Shown here piece after piece: positions 24,022 through 29,977 of a stretch of 29,977 bases of DNA. Every line of letters starts with the position of its first letter. Positions within the stretch are counted from its first letter, which is position 1. A model generated the notes under the pieces. The model made no database searches. It had not been told where the DNA came from and was given only the letters and a program-made list of their open reading frames with translations. Both the position numbers and the translations under genes were made by a program. Source of the stretch: an uncultured Oscillospiraceae bacterium (GTDB lineage Bacteria > Bacillota > Clostridia > Oscillospirales > Ruminococcaceae); contig CAKQGD010000019.1 of the NCBI GenBank assembly GCA_934232845.1, positions 1 to 29,977 of the forward strand. Reading direction: 5' to 3'.

Positions 24022-24333
24022 ATGTACGCAGTTTTTACCACTGGCGGAAAACAGTATCGCGTTTCTGAAGGCGATGTTGTCTACGTCGAAAAGCTCAATG
24101 TTGAGACTGACGCGACCGTTGAGTTCGACAATGTACTGGTTGTCGGCAAGGACGACGGCGTCGTGATCGGCACCCCCGCGGTTTCCGGCGCGAAGGTCGT
24201 AGCCAAGGCAGTCAAGAACGGCAAGGGGAAGAAGGTTACCGTCTTCACTTACCGTCCCAAGAAGGACTCCAAGCGGAAAATGGGCCATAGACAGCCCTAT
24301 ACGAAGCTGGAGATCACCGCGATCAACGCGTAA
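24022..24333 (+). CDS. rplU: 50S ribosomal protein L21
   Basis: A 103-residue ribosomal protein of the usual length. It starts MYAVFTTGGKQYRV, has the central EKLNVETDATVEFDNVLVVG stretch, and ends with the diagnostic KKDSKRKMGHRQPYT segment. It binds 23S rRNA domain I. GCAGGTG lies 6 nt before the ATG. It is followed after 30 nt directly by rpmA; the gene for the L27-processing protease Prp (YsxB), which sits between the two in many Firmicutes, is missing here. Confidence 0.97.
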   Translation: MYAVFTTGGKQYRVSEGDVVYVEKLNVETDATVEFDNVLVVGKDDGVVIGTPAVSGAKVVAKAVKNGKGKKVTVFTYRPKKDSKRKMGHRQPYTKLEITAINA

Positions 24334-24363
24334 ACAACCGAAAAATTAGGAGGTGCAGCATCC

Positions 24364-24621
24364 ATGGCACATAAAAAAGGCGTAGGTTCTACTAAGAACG
24401 GCCGCGATTCCGAATCGAAGCGCCTCGGCGTCAAGCGCGCCGACGGTCAGCATGTTCTGGCCGGCAACATTCTGGTTCGCCAGAGAGGAACCCATATCCA
24501 TCCCGGTGAGAACGTCGGCATCGGTTCCGATGACACTCTGTTTGCTCTGACCGAGGGCACGCTTCGTTTTGAGCGTCTCGGCAAAGACCGCAGAAAAGCT
24601 TCGGTTTATCCGGAGAACTGA
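24364..24621 (+). CDS. rpmA: 50S ribosomal protein L27, without N-terminal extension
   Basis: An 85-residue protein starting MAHKKGVGSTKNGRDSESKR, then LGVKRADGQHVLAGNILVRQRGT, quoted here in two short parts. In many Firmicutes L27 begins with a short extension ending in a phenylalanine-rich motif that the protease Prp removes before assembly; here the mature form is encoded directly, as in Escherichia coli. AGGAGG lies 10 nt before the ATG. L27 reaches the peptidyl-transferase centre with its N-terminal tail. The following terminator separates it from obgE. Confidence 0.97.
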   Translation: MAHKKGVGSTKNGRDSESKRLGVKRADGQHVLAGNILVRQRGTHIHPGENVGIGSDDTLFALTEGTLRFERLGKDRRKASVYPEN

Positions 24622-24633
24622 TTTTTTAAAAAG

Positions 24634-24665
24634 AAAAAATCCCGGGCTTTTGCTCGGGATTTTCC
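24634..24665 (+). terminator. Terminator after rpmA
   Basis: AATCCCGGGC with GCTCGGGATT (one G-T pair) around a TTTT loop, with A residues before and TTTCC after, 15 nt past the rpmA stop. Confidence 0.75.
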
Positions 24666-24755
24666 TTTCGGCATGCTGTGGATTTTTTCGATTTATCCGC
24701 GCATGCATTTCTGTATTTATATGTACGATAATAGAGAAAAGGCAGGTGACCTTGC

Positions 24756-26027
24756 ATGTTTGTGGATCGAGCGGAAATCCGTATCCGAGCGGGAAAGGGC
24801 GGCGACGGCTGCGTGGCATTTCACCGCGAAAAATATGTTGCGGCGGGCGGCCCCTCCGGCGGAGATGGAGGGCGCGGCGGCAATGTCATATTTGTCGCTG
24901 ACACCAACAAAACCACGCTTCTTGAATTTAAATATAAAACAAAATATTATGCCGCGGACGGAGAACCCGGCGCTCCAAGAAAATGCAGCGGAAAAAAAGC
25001 GGACGACCTTATCATCCGCGTGCCGCTGGGAACGGTGATCCGCGAGAAGGAAAGCGGCCGCGTGATGGCGGACCTTTCTGACGACACGCCGGTCACATTG
25101 GCATACGGCGGCAGCGGCGGCTGGGGAAACACCCATTTTGCAACGCCCACACGCCAGATCCCGCGATTTGCAAAGCCCGGACTTCCGGGTGACGAATTTG
25201 ATTTGGTTCTCGAATTAAAACTTCTTGCGGACGTGGGATTGGTGGGATTTCCCAACGTGGGTAAATCGACGCTGATTTCCGTGGTAAGCGCGGCAAAGCC
25301 CAAAATTGCCAATTATCACTTTACAACGCTGGTGCCCACGCTTGGCGTTGTGCAGTATACCGCCGACAAGAGCTTTGTGATGGCGGATATTCCCGGCCTG
25401 ATTGAGGGAGCAAGCGAAGGCGTCGGCCTTGGCCATGAATTTCTGCGTCATGTAGAGCGCTGCCGCCTGATTGTGCATGTCGTGGATGTTTCCGGCTGTG
25501 AGGGACGGGACCCGATAGAAGATTTTGATCTCATCAATCATGAACTCGAAAATTTCTCACAGGATCTGGCCAACCGCCCCATGCTGGTTGCCGCCAACAA
25601 AAGCGATATCGCGACACAGGAACAGATCAATGCCTTTTGCGGCGAAATGAAGCGGCGGGGCTATGAGGTGTTTTTGCTCTGTGCGGCTACTAAGCAGGGC
25701 GTGAATGCGCTTTTGGATGCAATTGCGGAGCGGCTTGACCGTCTTCCGCCCGTGCGGCGCTATGAACGGGAGTTTGTACCCGAGATGCAGCGCGAACCCG
25801 TTGGAAGAAGAAGCTTCGAAATCCGAAAAGAGAACGGAACATACTATATCGAGGCGGATTGGCTGGCGCGCATTCTGTACGGTGCAAACGTCGATGACTA
25901 TGAGTCGCTGCAGTATTTTCAGCGCGTACTCCGTTCGAGCGGAGTGATTGACCGTCTCGAAGCGATGGGTGTGCAGGAAAACGACACAATCGATATCGAC
26001 GGATTTCAGTTCGATTATATCCGGTAA
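24756..26027 (+). CDS. obgE: Obg family GTPase
   Basis: A 423-residue GTPase involved in late 50S assembly and stress control. The glycine-rich Obg domain (1-158) starts MFVDRAEIRIRAGKGGDG and includes GGPSGGDGGRGG. The G domain has GFPNVGKST (164-172), the switch I threonine in YHFTT, DIPGLIEGAS, and NKSD. A C-terminal OCT domain (about 345-423, SFEIRKENGTYYIEA) gives the long Firmicutes form, as in Bacillus Obg. The ribosome site is GGCAGGTGA, about 6 nt before the ATG. It follows L21 and L27 in the classic order and is followed after 14 nt by mrnC. Confidence 0.97.
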   Translation: MFVDRAEIRIRAGKGGDGCVAFHREKYVAAGGPSGGDGGRGGNVIFVADTNKTTLLEFKYKTKYYAADGEPGAPRKCSGKKADDLIIRVPLGTVIREKESGRVMADLSDDTPVTLAYGGSGGWGNTHFATPTRQIPRFAKPGLPGDEFDLVLELKLLADVGLVGFPNVGKSTLISVVSAAKPKIANYHFTTLVPTLGVVQYTADKSFVMADIPGLIEGASEGVGLGHEFLRHVERCRLIVHVVDVSGCEGRDPIEDFDLINHELENFSQDLANRPMLVAANKSDIATQEQINAFCGEMKRRGYEVFLLCAATKQGVNALLDAIAERLDRLPPVRRYEREFVPEMQREPVGRRSFEIRKENGTYYIEADWLARILYGANVDDYESLQYFQRVLRSSGVIDRLEAMGVQENDTIDIDGFQFDYIR

Positions 26028-26041
26028 AAAGGGGACGCTCT

Positions 26042-26449
26042 ATGCTTGCACTCGAAAACCACTCGGATCTGCATCGTATCAGTCCGGTGTCGCTGGCCTT
26101 TCTTGGAGACGGAGTATACGAATTGCTTGTAAGGGAAGAGATTATCCGCAGGTTTGTCACTCTTCCAGCTGGAAAGCTTCATTCCTTTACAGTAAAAATG
26201 GTCTGCGCGAAGGCTCAGGCAAAGGCCTTTTTAATCCTGGAACCTCTTTTGACCGAGGAAGAAACGGCGGTATTTCGCCGCGGGCGCAATGCTACCGGGG
26301 TCACGCCGCCGCGTCATACGGATGCCGCGGATTACAGAACGGCGACAGGGGTCGAGGCTCTGTTCGGCTGGCTCTATATGAATGGCCGAAAAGAGCGGAT
26401 TCAAGAACTCTTCGGTGAAGTTTTAAAGCATGAGGAAGAAGTAAAATGA
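26042..26449 (+). CDS. mrnC: Mini-ribonuclease III
   Basis: A 135-residue protein consisting of an RNase III catalytic domain without the double-stranded RNA-binding domain. It matures 23S rRNA in Bacillus. Visible signatures are SLAFLGDGVYELLVRE (17-32, catalytic Asp23), RGRNATGVTPPRHTDAADYR (about 80-99) and the second acidic cluster ATGVEALFGWLY near residue 105. GGGGA lies 7 nt before the ATG. Its stop overlaps the start of the first YitT gene by 4 nt (ATGA), so the two are translationally coupled. Confidence 0.95.
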   Translation: MLALENHSDLHRISPVSLAFLGDGVYELLVREEIIRRFVTLPAGKLHSFTVKMVCAKAQAKAFLILEPLLTEEETAVFRRGRNATGVTPPRHTDAADYRTATGVEALFGWLYMNGRKERIQELFGEVLKHEEEVK

Positions 26450-27330
26450 GACGGGAAAAGAACTCAATTTTTACCGCTGCTCTTCGTTATGTACAGCAGG
26501 ATTTTCTCTACGAGCTGTTTGCCTGTGCTTTGATTGCGGCTGGGGTCAGCGTATTTCTTGCGCCGAACCGCATTGTTTCCGGCGGTGTGACCGGGGTTGC
26601 AACGGTATTGTATCAGTTGTTTTCCGTTCCTGTCGGCCTTTCTACCTTTTTGCTCAATGTGCCGCTGATTTTGCTTGGGTTTTATCGGTTGGGCCGGCAG
26701 TTTCTTCTTCGGACACTTCGAATCGTAGTGCTGTGTTCTTTGATGACGGACCTTGCAGCGCTTTTTTTACCTGCATATCAGTCTGAAATTATTCTTACCG
26801 CAGTCTTCGGCGGAGCTCTGATGGGAGCAGGGCTTGGGCTTGTGTTTCAGCGAGGCGCTTCCACCGGCGGTGCGGATATTTTAATTAAGCTTTTGCGGCT
26901 GCGTTTTCCGTATCTTTCCTTTGGCAGCCTTATGATAGCGACGGATGTTCTTGTAATTGCGGGCGCGGCATTGATTTTTTCTGATTTTGATATGCTGGTT
27001 CTTGGTACGCTGCAGATGATTGTGGCGGGGTTTGTAACGGATCGTGTGATATTCGGCAGCGACGAGAGAAAAATGGCCCTGATTGTGACACAGCGGACAG
27101 AGCTTCTGACTCGAACAATCTGCGATCAGCTTTCGCGGGGCGTTACCGTATTTCGCACAACAGGAGGATTCAGCGGCGAGGAAAACAGTGTTCTCCTCTG
27201 CGTAATGGAGCCACGGGAACTTTCCCGTCTTAAGCGCCTTGTGGAAAAGACGGATCCGTCCGCTTTTTTGATTATCACACAGGTTGTGGAAACGCTCGGA
27301 GAAGGTTTTAAACCGATGGGAGATACTTGA
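26446..27330 (+). CDS. YitT family membrane protein, first copy
   Basis: A 294-residue protein with an N-terminal YitT (DUF161) membrane domain of five or six helices (about 20-205) and a cytoplasmic DUF2179 domain (about 210-290) with the pattern VTVFRTTGGFSGEENSVLLC and a closing LGEGFKP. The membrane part carries the conserved GASTGGADI motif. The family has no established transport substrate. It starts with ATGA overlap on the mrnC stop and is followed after 19 nt by a second YitT gene of the same layout, which suggests a tandem duplication and possibly a heteromeric complex. Confidence 0.9.
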   Translation: MRREKNSIFTAALRYVQQDFLYELFACALIAAGVSVFLAPNRIVSGGVTGVATVLYQLFSVPVGLSTFLLNVPLILLGFYRLGRQFLLRTLRIVVLCSLMTDLAALFLPAYQSEIILTAVFGGALMGAGLGLVFQRGASTGGADILIKLLRLRFPYLSFGSLMIATDVLVIAGAALIFSDFDMLVLGTLQMIVAGFVTDRVIFGSDERKMALIVTQRTELLTRTICDQLSRGVTVFRTTGGFSGEENSVLLCVMEPRELSRLKRLVEKTDPSAFLIITQVVETLGEGFKPMGDT

Positions 27331-27349
27331 GAAAGAGGAGGAGTTTCCC

Positions 27350-28219
27350 ATGCAATTCAAAATCAACTGGCAGAAAGAAATACGTCAGACGGCAGCGGAT
27401 ATTATCGCATCGATCGGATGGGCAATCGGAATCAGCCTGTTTGCCGCTCCGAACGGAATTGCGCCGAGCGGCTTCAACGGAATCGCGGTTTTGCTGAATT
27501 ATTTGTTTGGCCTGCCGATCGGTACGATGAGCCTGCTTTTTAATGTGCCGATTCTTTTGCTTGCGTGCCGGATTCTCGGAAAAAGCTTTGCCGTGCGCAC
27601 ACTGCGGACGATTGCCTGTTATTCCATCATTACCGACGTATTTTTCGGCACTTCGTTTTATACATACCACGGCGATGCTTTAATGGCGGCTATTTTCGGA
27701 GGATTATTTAACGGTGCGGCTACAGCTTTGATTTTTATGCAGGGAAGCACCGGCGGAGGAACCGATGTGGTCAACCGCATGCTGCAGAAAAAATATCCGT
27801 ATTTTTCAGTCGGGCAGCTCTCTTTGGCGATGAATGCTGTGGTAATGTGCAGCGCAGCTGTTGTCTACCAAAATATCAATGCGGCTTTGTATGGTCTGGT
27901 ATTCAGTTTTGTGACGAGCAAAATCCTTGACAGCATTCTCAACGGACTGGATATGGGAAAATGCGTACTGATCGTAACGCATCACCCGGATGAGATTTCC
28001 AGACGCATTATTGATGAGCTTCACCGCAGTGCTACGATTTTGAGCGGAACGGGAGCTTATCTTCGTGACGAAACATCCGTTTTACTCTGCGTGGTGCGCA
28101 AGCAGCAGTTTTATCATCTGAAAAAGTTTGTCGCGGCCTGTGATCCCAAGGCTTTTTTGATTATTACGGACGCTACACAGATTATCGGAACGGGCTTTAA
28201 ACCGATCAGCGCGGAGTAA
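27350..28219 (+). CDS. YitT family membrane protein, second copy
   Basis: A 289-residue paralogue of the preceding gene: a YitT membrane domain with QGSTGGGTDV in place of the first copy's GASTGGADI, then a DUF2179 domain with ATILSGTGAYLRDETSVLLC and the closing GTGFKPIS. The start is ATG 27350, with GGAGGAG 6 nt upstream; the frame opens 22 codons earlier inside the first copy, without a better site. The two copies differ clearly in sequence, so the duplication is old. No terminator is visible between it and the small Asn-rich gene downstream. Confidence 0.9.
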   Translation: MQFKINWQKEIRQTAADIIASIGWAIGISLFAAPNGIAPSGFNGIAVLLNYLFGLPIGTMSLLFNVPILLLACRILGKSFAVRTLRTIACYSIITDVFFGTSFYTYHGDALMAAIFGGLFNGAATALIFMQGSTGGGTDVVNRMLQKKYPYFSVGQLSLAMNAVVMCSAAVVYQNINAALYGLVFSFVTSKILDSILNGLDMGKCVLIVTHHPDEISRRIIDELHRSATILSGTGAYLRDETSVLLCVVRKQQFYHLKKFVAACDPKAFLIITDATQIIGTGFKPISAE

Positions 28220-28290
28220 AGAAAGAGAAAACAGCAGTATAAAACATCTTACCGAAGCTCATAATAAGAGCAAAAGTGAGGTGAAAAGAT

Positions 28291-28437
28291 ATGAATTCTA
28301 AAAATGCTCAGAACGCGCAGAATGCCCAGAACGAAAAGAAGCAGAACGGCTCCTCTGTGGAAAAGCAGAATACAAACACTTCCGGTATGACCTCTGGTTC
28401 CAATAAGAATTCTCAGAATTCCAAGAATTGCAATTAA
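28291..28437 (+). CDS. Small Asn/Gln/Ser-rich peptide
   Basis: A 48-residue hydrophilic peptide beginning MNSKNAQNAQNAQNEKKQN, with three tandem N-A-Q units and about a third Asn, and ending SKNCN with a single Cys. No membrane segment or signal peptide. GAGGTG lies 7 nt before the ATG, and a strong terminator follows 17 nt after the stop, so a real short gene is likely. Small Asn-rich peptides of this kind occur widely in spore-forming Clostridia, and a sporulation or spore-coat role is possible but not shown. The codons of the repeated units vary, which argues for selection on the peptide rather than DNA slippage. Confidence 0.65.
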   Translation: MNSKNAQNAQNAQNEKKQNGSSVEKQNTNTSGMTSGSNKNSQNSKNCN

Positions 28438-28454
28438 ATAGAATAAAATAAAAG

Positions 28455-28495
28455 ATACCCGTGCAGATTGTTTGTACTCTGCACGGGTATTTTTA
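28455..28495 (+). terminator. Strong terminator after the Asn-rich peptide gene
   Basis: A perfect 13-bp stem (28455-28467 with 28478-28490) with a 10-nt loop, followed by TTTTAT. Confidence 0.88.
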
Positions 28496-28540
28496 TGCCT
28501 CATGGAATTGATGATTGAAATGACAAAGACAGAAGACAAC

Positions 28541-28565
28541 ATAAATAAAACGCTCCGATTGCGTT
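28541..28565 (-). terminator. Weak terminator of the chorismate mutase gene
   Basis: On the minus strand, AACGC and GCGTT (5 bp, 7-nt loop) precede TTATTTAT, 36 nt after the stop. The stem is short. Confidence 0.35.
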
Positions 28566-28600
28566 CGGCAAGGACAGCACCGCAATAAAAAATATGAAAA

Positions 28601-29128
28601 TCAGAGAAGTGTAAATTTCTCTGCGGCGTCAGCCAAAACGGCTAAAACAGAAGAAAAAGAAGGATCACTGGTTTCACCTGCAAGCTCTAAGTCGACCAAG
28701 AGCCTTCCTCCCGGCATTGACTGAGAGCGGATGCTGAGAATAGAAACCTCTGCTGCGGCAAGAGGAGAGAGATACCTGCAAAGAGCGAAGGGCGTATCGT
28801 CAATCACGGCACGAACGGAAGCGCCGCCCGCACTTGTCGGAACGGATATGCTGTTCTCAACCGTCTGGTATTCCCGGTACTTGCTTAAATCCATCAAGAT
28901 ACCATAGAGAAGCTTAAATCCGCTGGTGTTTTTGCTGCCGAGGCGTTCTTCGACTTTTTTAAAGATTTCCTCCTCACGGGCGGGAGAAAAAATAGGCAGA
29001 TCATGTTCCTTTTTATAACGGGCGACTTTCAGGATTGCTTTTTGACGCTGTGCAATTAAATTAATGATCTGCTGATCGATGTCGTCAATGTCACTGCGAA
29101 GCTTATCTAAATTCAAAGCGTCCTCCAT
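28601..29128 (-). CDS. Chorismate mutase fused to an ACT-like domain
   Basis: A 175-residue protein. The N-terminal part (about 6-92) is an AroQ-type chorismate mutase: LDKLRSDIDDIDQQIINLIAQ with the active-site Arg11, followed by KVARYKKEHDLPIF and a helical region (the first motif is quoted up to its recognisable limit). It converts chorismate to prephenate. The C-terminal part (about 103-175) looks like the ACT domain of prephenate dehydratase, with a degenerate SIRSQSMPGGRLLVDLEL where ESRP is usual. There is no dehydratase domain between them. GGAGG lies 8 nt before the ATG. It is a single-gene unit with its own promoter; no other aromatic pathway gene lies nearby. Confidence 0.82.
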   Translation of the reverse strand: MEDALNLDKLRSDIDDIDQQIINLIAQRQKAILKVARYKKEHDLPIFSPAREEEIFKKVEERLGSKNTSGFKLLYGILMDLSKYREYQTVENSISVPTSAGGASVRAVIDDTPFALCRYLSPLAAAEVSILSIRSQSMPGGRLLVDLELAGETSDPSFSSVLAVLADAAEKFTLL

Positions 29129-29159
29129 AAAATACGCCTCCGTTCATAAATTCTTCTTT

Positions 29160-29189
29160 ATTATACCGAGACGCGGCAAGAAAAGTCAA
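29160..29189 (-). promoter_or_regulatory. SigA-type promoter of the chorismate mutase gene
   Basis: Minus strand TTGACT (29189-29184), an 18-nt spacer and TATAAT (29165-29160) lie 31 nt before the ATG. Confidence 0.75.
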
Positions 29190-29324
29190 TTTGACAAACT
29201 CACAGGATTTTATGACAGGATAGAGGATTTATACTGCATTTTGATGGCAAATTCCACTTTACATATGAGAAAGGAAAAAGGGAAGGATAGCTGCAGAGCA
29301 AAAAAAGAGGAGAAACGGCAGACC

Positions 29325-29711
29325 ATGGAAAACCGTCGAATAGAATATCCGATCATTTTTTTCATTGGAGCGGCATTGTATTGCGCGATTGAAATTTTGT
29401 GGAGAGGCCGTACGCACTGGACCATGGGGCTCGCGGGAGGCGGATGCTTCTCCATGCTGTATGCGCTTGAGAAACATACCCGATGGCCTCTGTTCGGAAA
29501 ATGTGCCTACGGAGCCGCCTTTATTACGGGGGTTGAATTTCAGATCGGTTGTGTGGTGAATCGTCTTCTCGGATGGAACGTCTGGGACTATTCTGCAATT
29601 GCGGGCAATTGGATGGGACAGATCTGCCCGTCATTTACAGGCCTTTGGTTTTTGTTGTGTATCCCGGGATTCGCGTTGGCGGAGGGTCTTCGCCGGATCA
29701 TCGCACCTTGA
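29325..29711 (+). CDS. CmpB-like putative ABC transporter permease domain protein
   Basis: A 128-residue membrane protein with about four hydrophobic segments. It matches the small family often annotated 'putative ABC transporter permease' (PF06541, CmpB), with EILWRGRTHWTM near the N-terminus, GVEFQIGCVVN, and LGWNVWDYS followed by GQICPSFTGLWFLL. No ATPase gene adjoins it, so a true transporter role is doubtful. ATG 29325 is preceded by GAGGAG about 11 nt upstream, which is rather far; in-frame starts at 29244 and 29265 exist but lack better sites. It is divergent from the chorismate mutase gene and shares a terminator with the gene at the right edge. Confidence 0.75.
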   Translation: MENRRIEYPIIFFIGAALYCAIEILWRGRTHWTMGLAGGGCFSMLYALEKHTRWPLFGKCAYGAAFITGVEFQIGCVVNRLLGWNVWDYSAIAGNWMGQICPSFTGLWFLLCIPGFALAEGLRRIIAP

Positions 29712-29724
29712 TGTTATATCAAAT

Positions 29725-29756
29725 AAAAAGACGGCGGAATTTTCCGCCGTCTTTTT
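29725..29756. terminator. Bidirectional terminator
   Basis: A perfect inverted repeat, AAAAAGACGGCGGAA with TTCCGCCGTCTTTTT (29726-29740 with 29741-29756), gives a GC stem with A residues on one side and T on the other. It can end both the plus-strand CmpB-like gene and the minus-strand CAT-like gene. Confidence 0.88.
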
Positions 29757-29976
29757 ATGCCTGAAGCTGGGAAATCTCTTTTTGCAGATGCTCGAGAAAA
29801 CAAGCTGCCGCGATTCCATCCATTTGGGTATGATGAAACTGAAAAGAGACGGTGAGCATTGTTTTCAGCCATTTTTTTCGATATCTTCCCCAGATGAAAA
29901 AGGGATTTTGATAAAAACCGGCGTAGAGATTGACCGCGCCGTCTATTTTATACTGCGCAAGCGCGGAGGTTCCGAT
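29755..29976 (-). CDS. Chloramphenicol acetyltransferase-like protein, C-terminal part
   Basis: Only the last 73 residues lie in the window; the gene enters from the right edge. The fragment has the PFFIWGRY-type strand and the CAT active-site motif HHTQMDG (HHxxxDG, catalytic His followed by Asp and Gly), then a helix EHLQKEISQ and the stop. CAT proteins transfer acetyl from acetyl-CoA to chloramphenicol or other small hydroxyl compounds; many chromosomal homologues do not confer resistance, so no resistance claim is made. It shares the fold of the protein at 2011-2916 but, unlike it, keeps the catalytic His. The stop codon lies at the edge of the shared terminator. Confidence 0.8.
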   Translation of the reverse strand: MGTSALAQYKIDGAVNLYAGFYQNPFFIWGRYRKKWLKTMLTVSFQFHHTQMDGIAAACFLEHLQKEISQLQA

Positions 29977-29977
29977 C

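Noticed and set aside
29755..29976. Calling the edge fragment a chloramphenicol resistance gene
   Set aside because: Only the C-terminus is visible, and many chromosomal CAT-like proteins act on other compounds.

Overview
The window looks like chromosomal DNA of an anaerobic, endospore-forming Clostridia bacterium, most likely in or near the Oscillospiraceae/Ruminococcaceae. This is inferred from gene content and protein style: YfmF/YfmH peptidase homologues, Mini-RNase III next to obgE, tandem YitT proteins, a SpoVB-like flippase, a ClpC-type ATPase, strong AGGAGG ribosome sites, and roughly 50% GC. I see no rRNA, tRNA, CRISPR array, IS element or phage gene. It reads mostly as a housekeeping region with some unusual small or broken loci.

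Left part (1-8100, mainly minus strand). A minus-strand run reads clpC-like ATPase, PAP2-family phosphatase, a chloramphenicol-acetyltransferase/E2-fold protein and an acyl-CoA synthetase. The last three are tightly spaced and suggest a lipid or acyl-chain job. A tiny Gly/Cys-rich membrane peptide is encoded on the plus strand beside clpC. Next come a conserved uncharacterised gene broken by what looks like a one-base deletion in a T run, and a ribosomal protein L25 (Ctc) gene with a clear promoter. Between that promoter and the L25 start lies a 52-nt hairpin rich in G-U pairs that ends in a U run, probably an attenuator.

Middle part (8250-16450, plus strand). NAD(P)H-hydrate dehydratase and an RluA-type pseudouridine synthase are followed by a complete branched-chain amino acid ABC transporter in the order binding lipoprotein, two permeases, two ATPases (liv J-H-M-G-F). 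A DUF4438 protein then has its own promoter and terminator.

Right part (16495-29977). A minus-strand SpoVB-like flippase is divergent from a secreted SH3b/C39-like protein. A plus-strand run with start/stop overlaps then reads yfmF, yfmH, lgt, folD. A ribosomal/GTPase block follows (L21 with structured leader, L27, ObgE, Mini-RNase III), continuing with four-base coupling into two tandem YitT membrane proteins and a 48-residue Asn-rich peptide. The window ends with a chorismate mutase-ACT protein (minus), a CmpB-like membrane protein (plus), and the C-terminus of a chloramphenicol acetyltransferase-like gene running off the right edge (minus).

Starts were moved from the longest possible ORF wherever a better ribosome site was visible. 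Family names come from recognisable motifs and recall, not from database searches.
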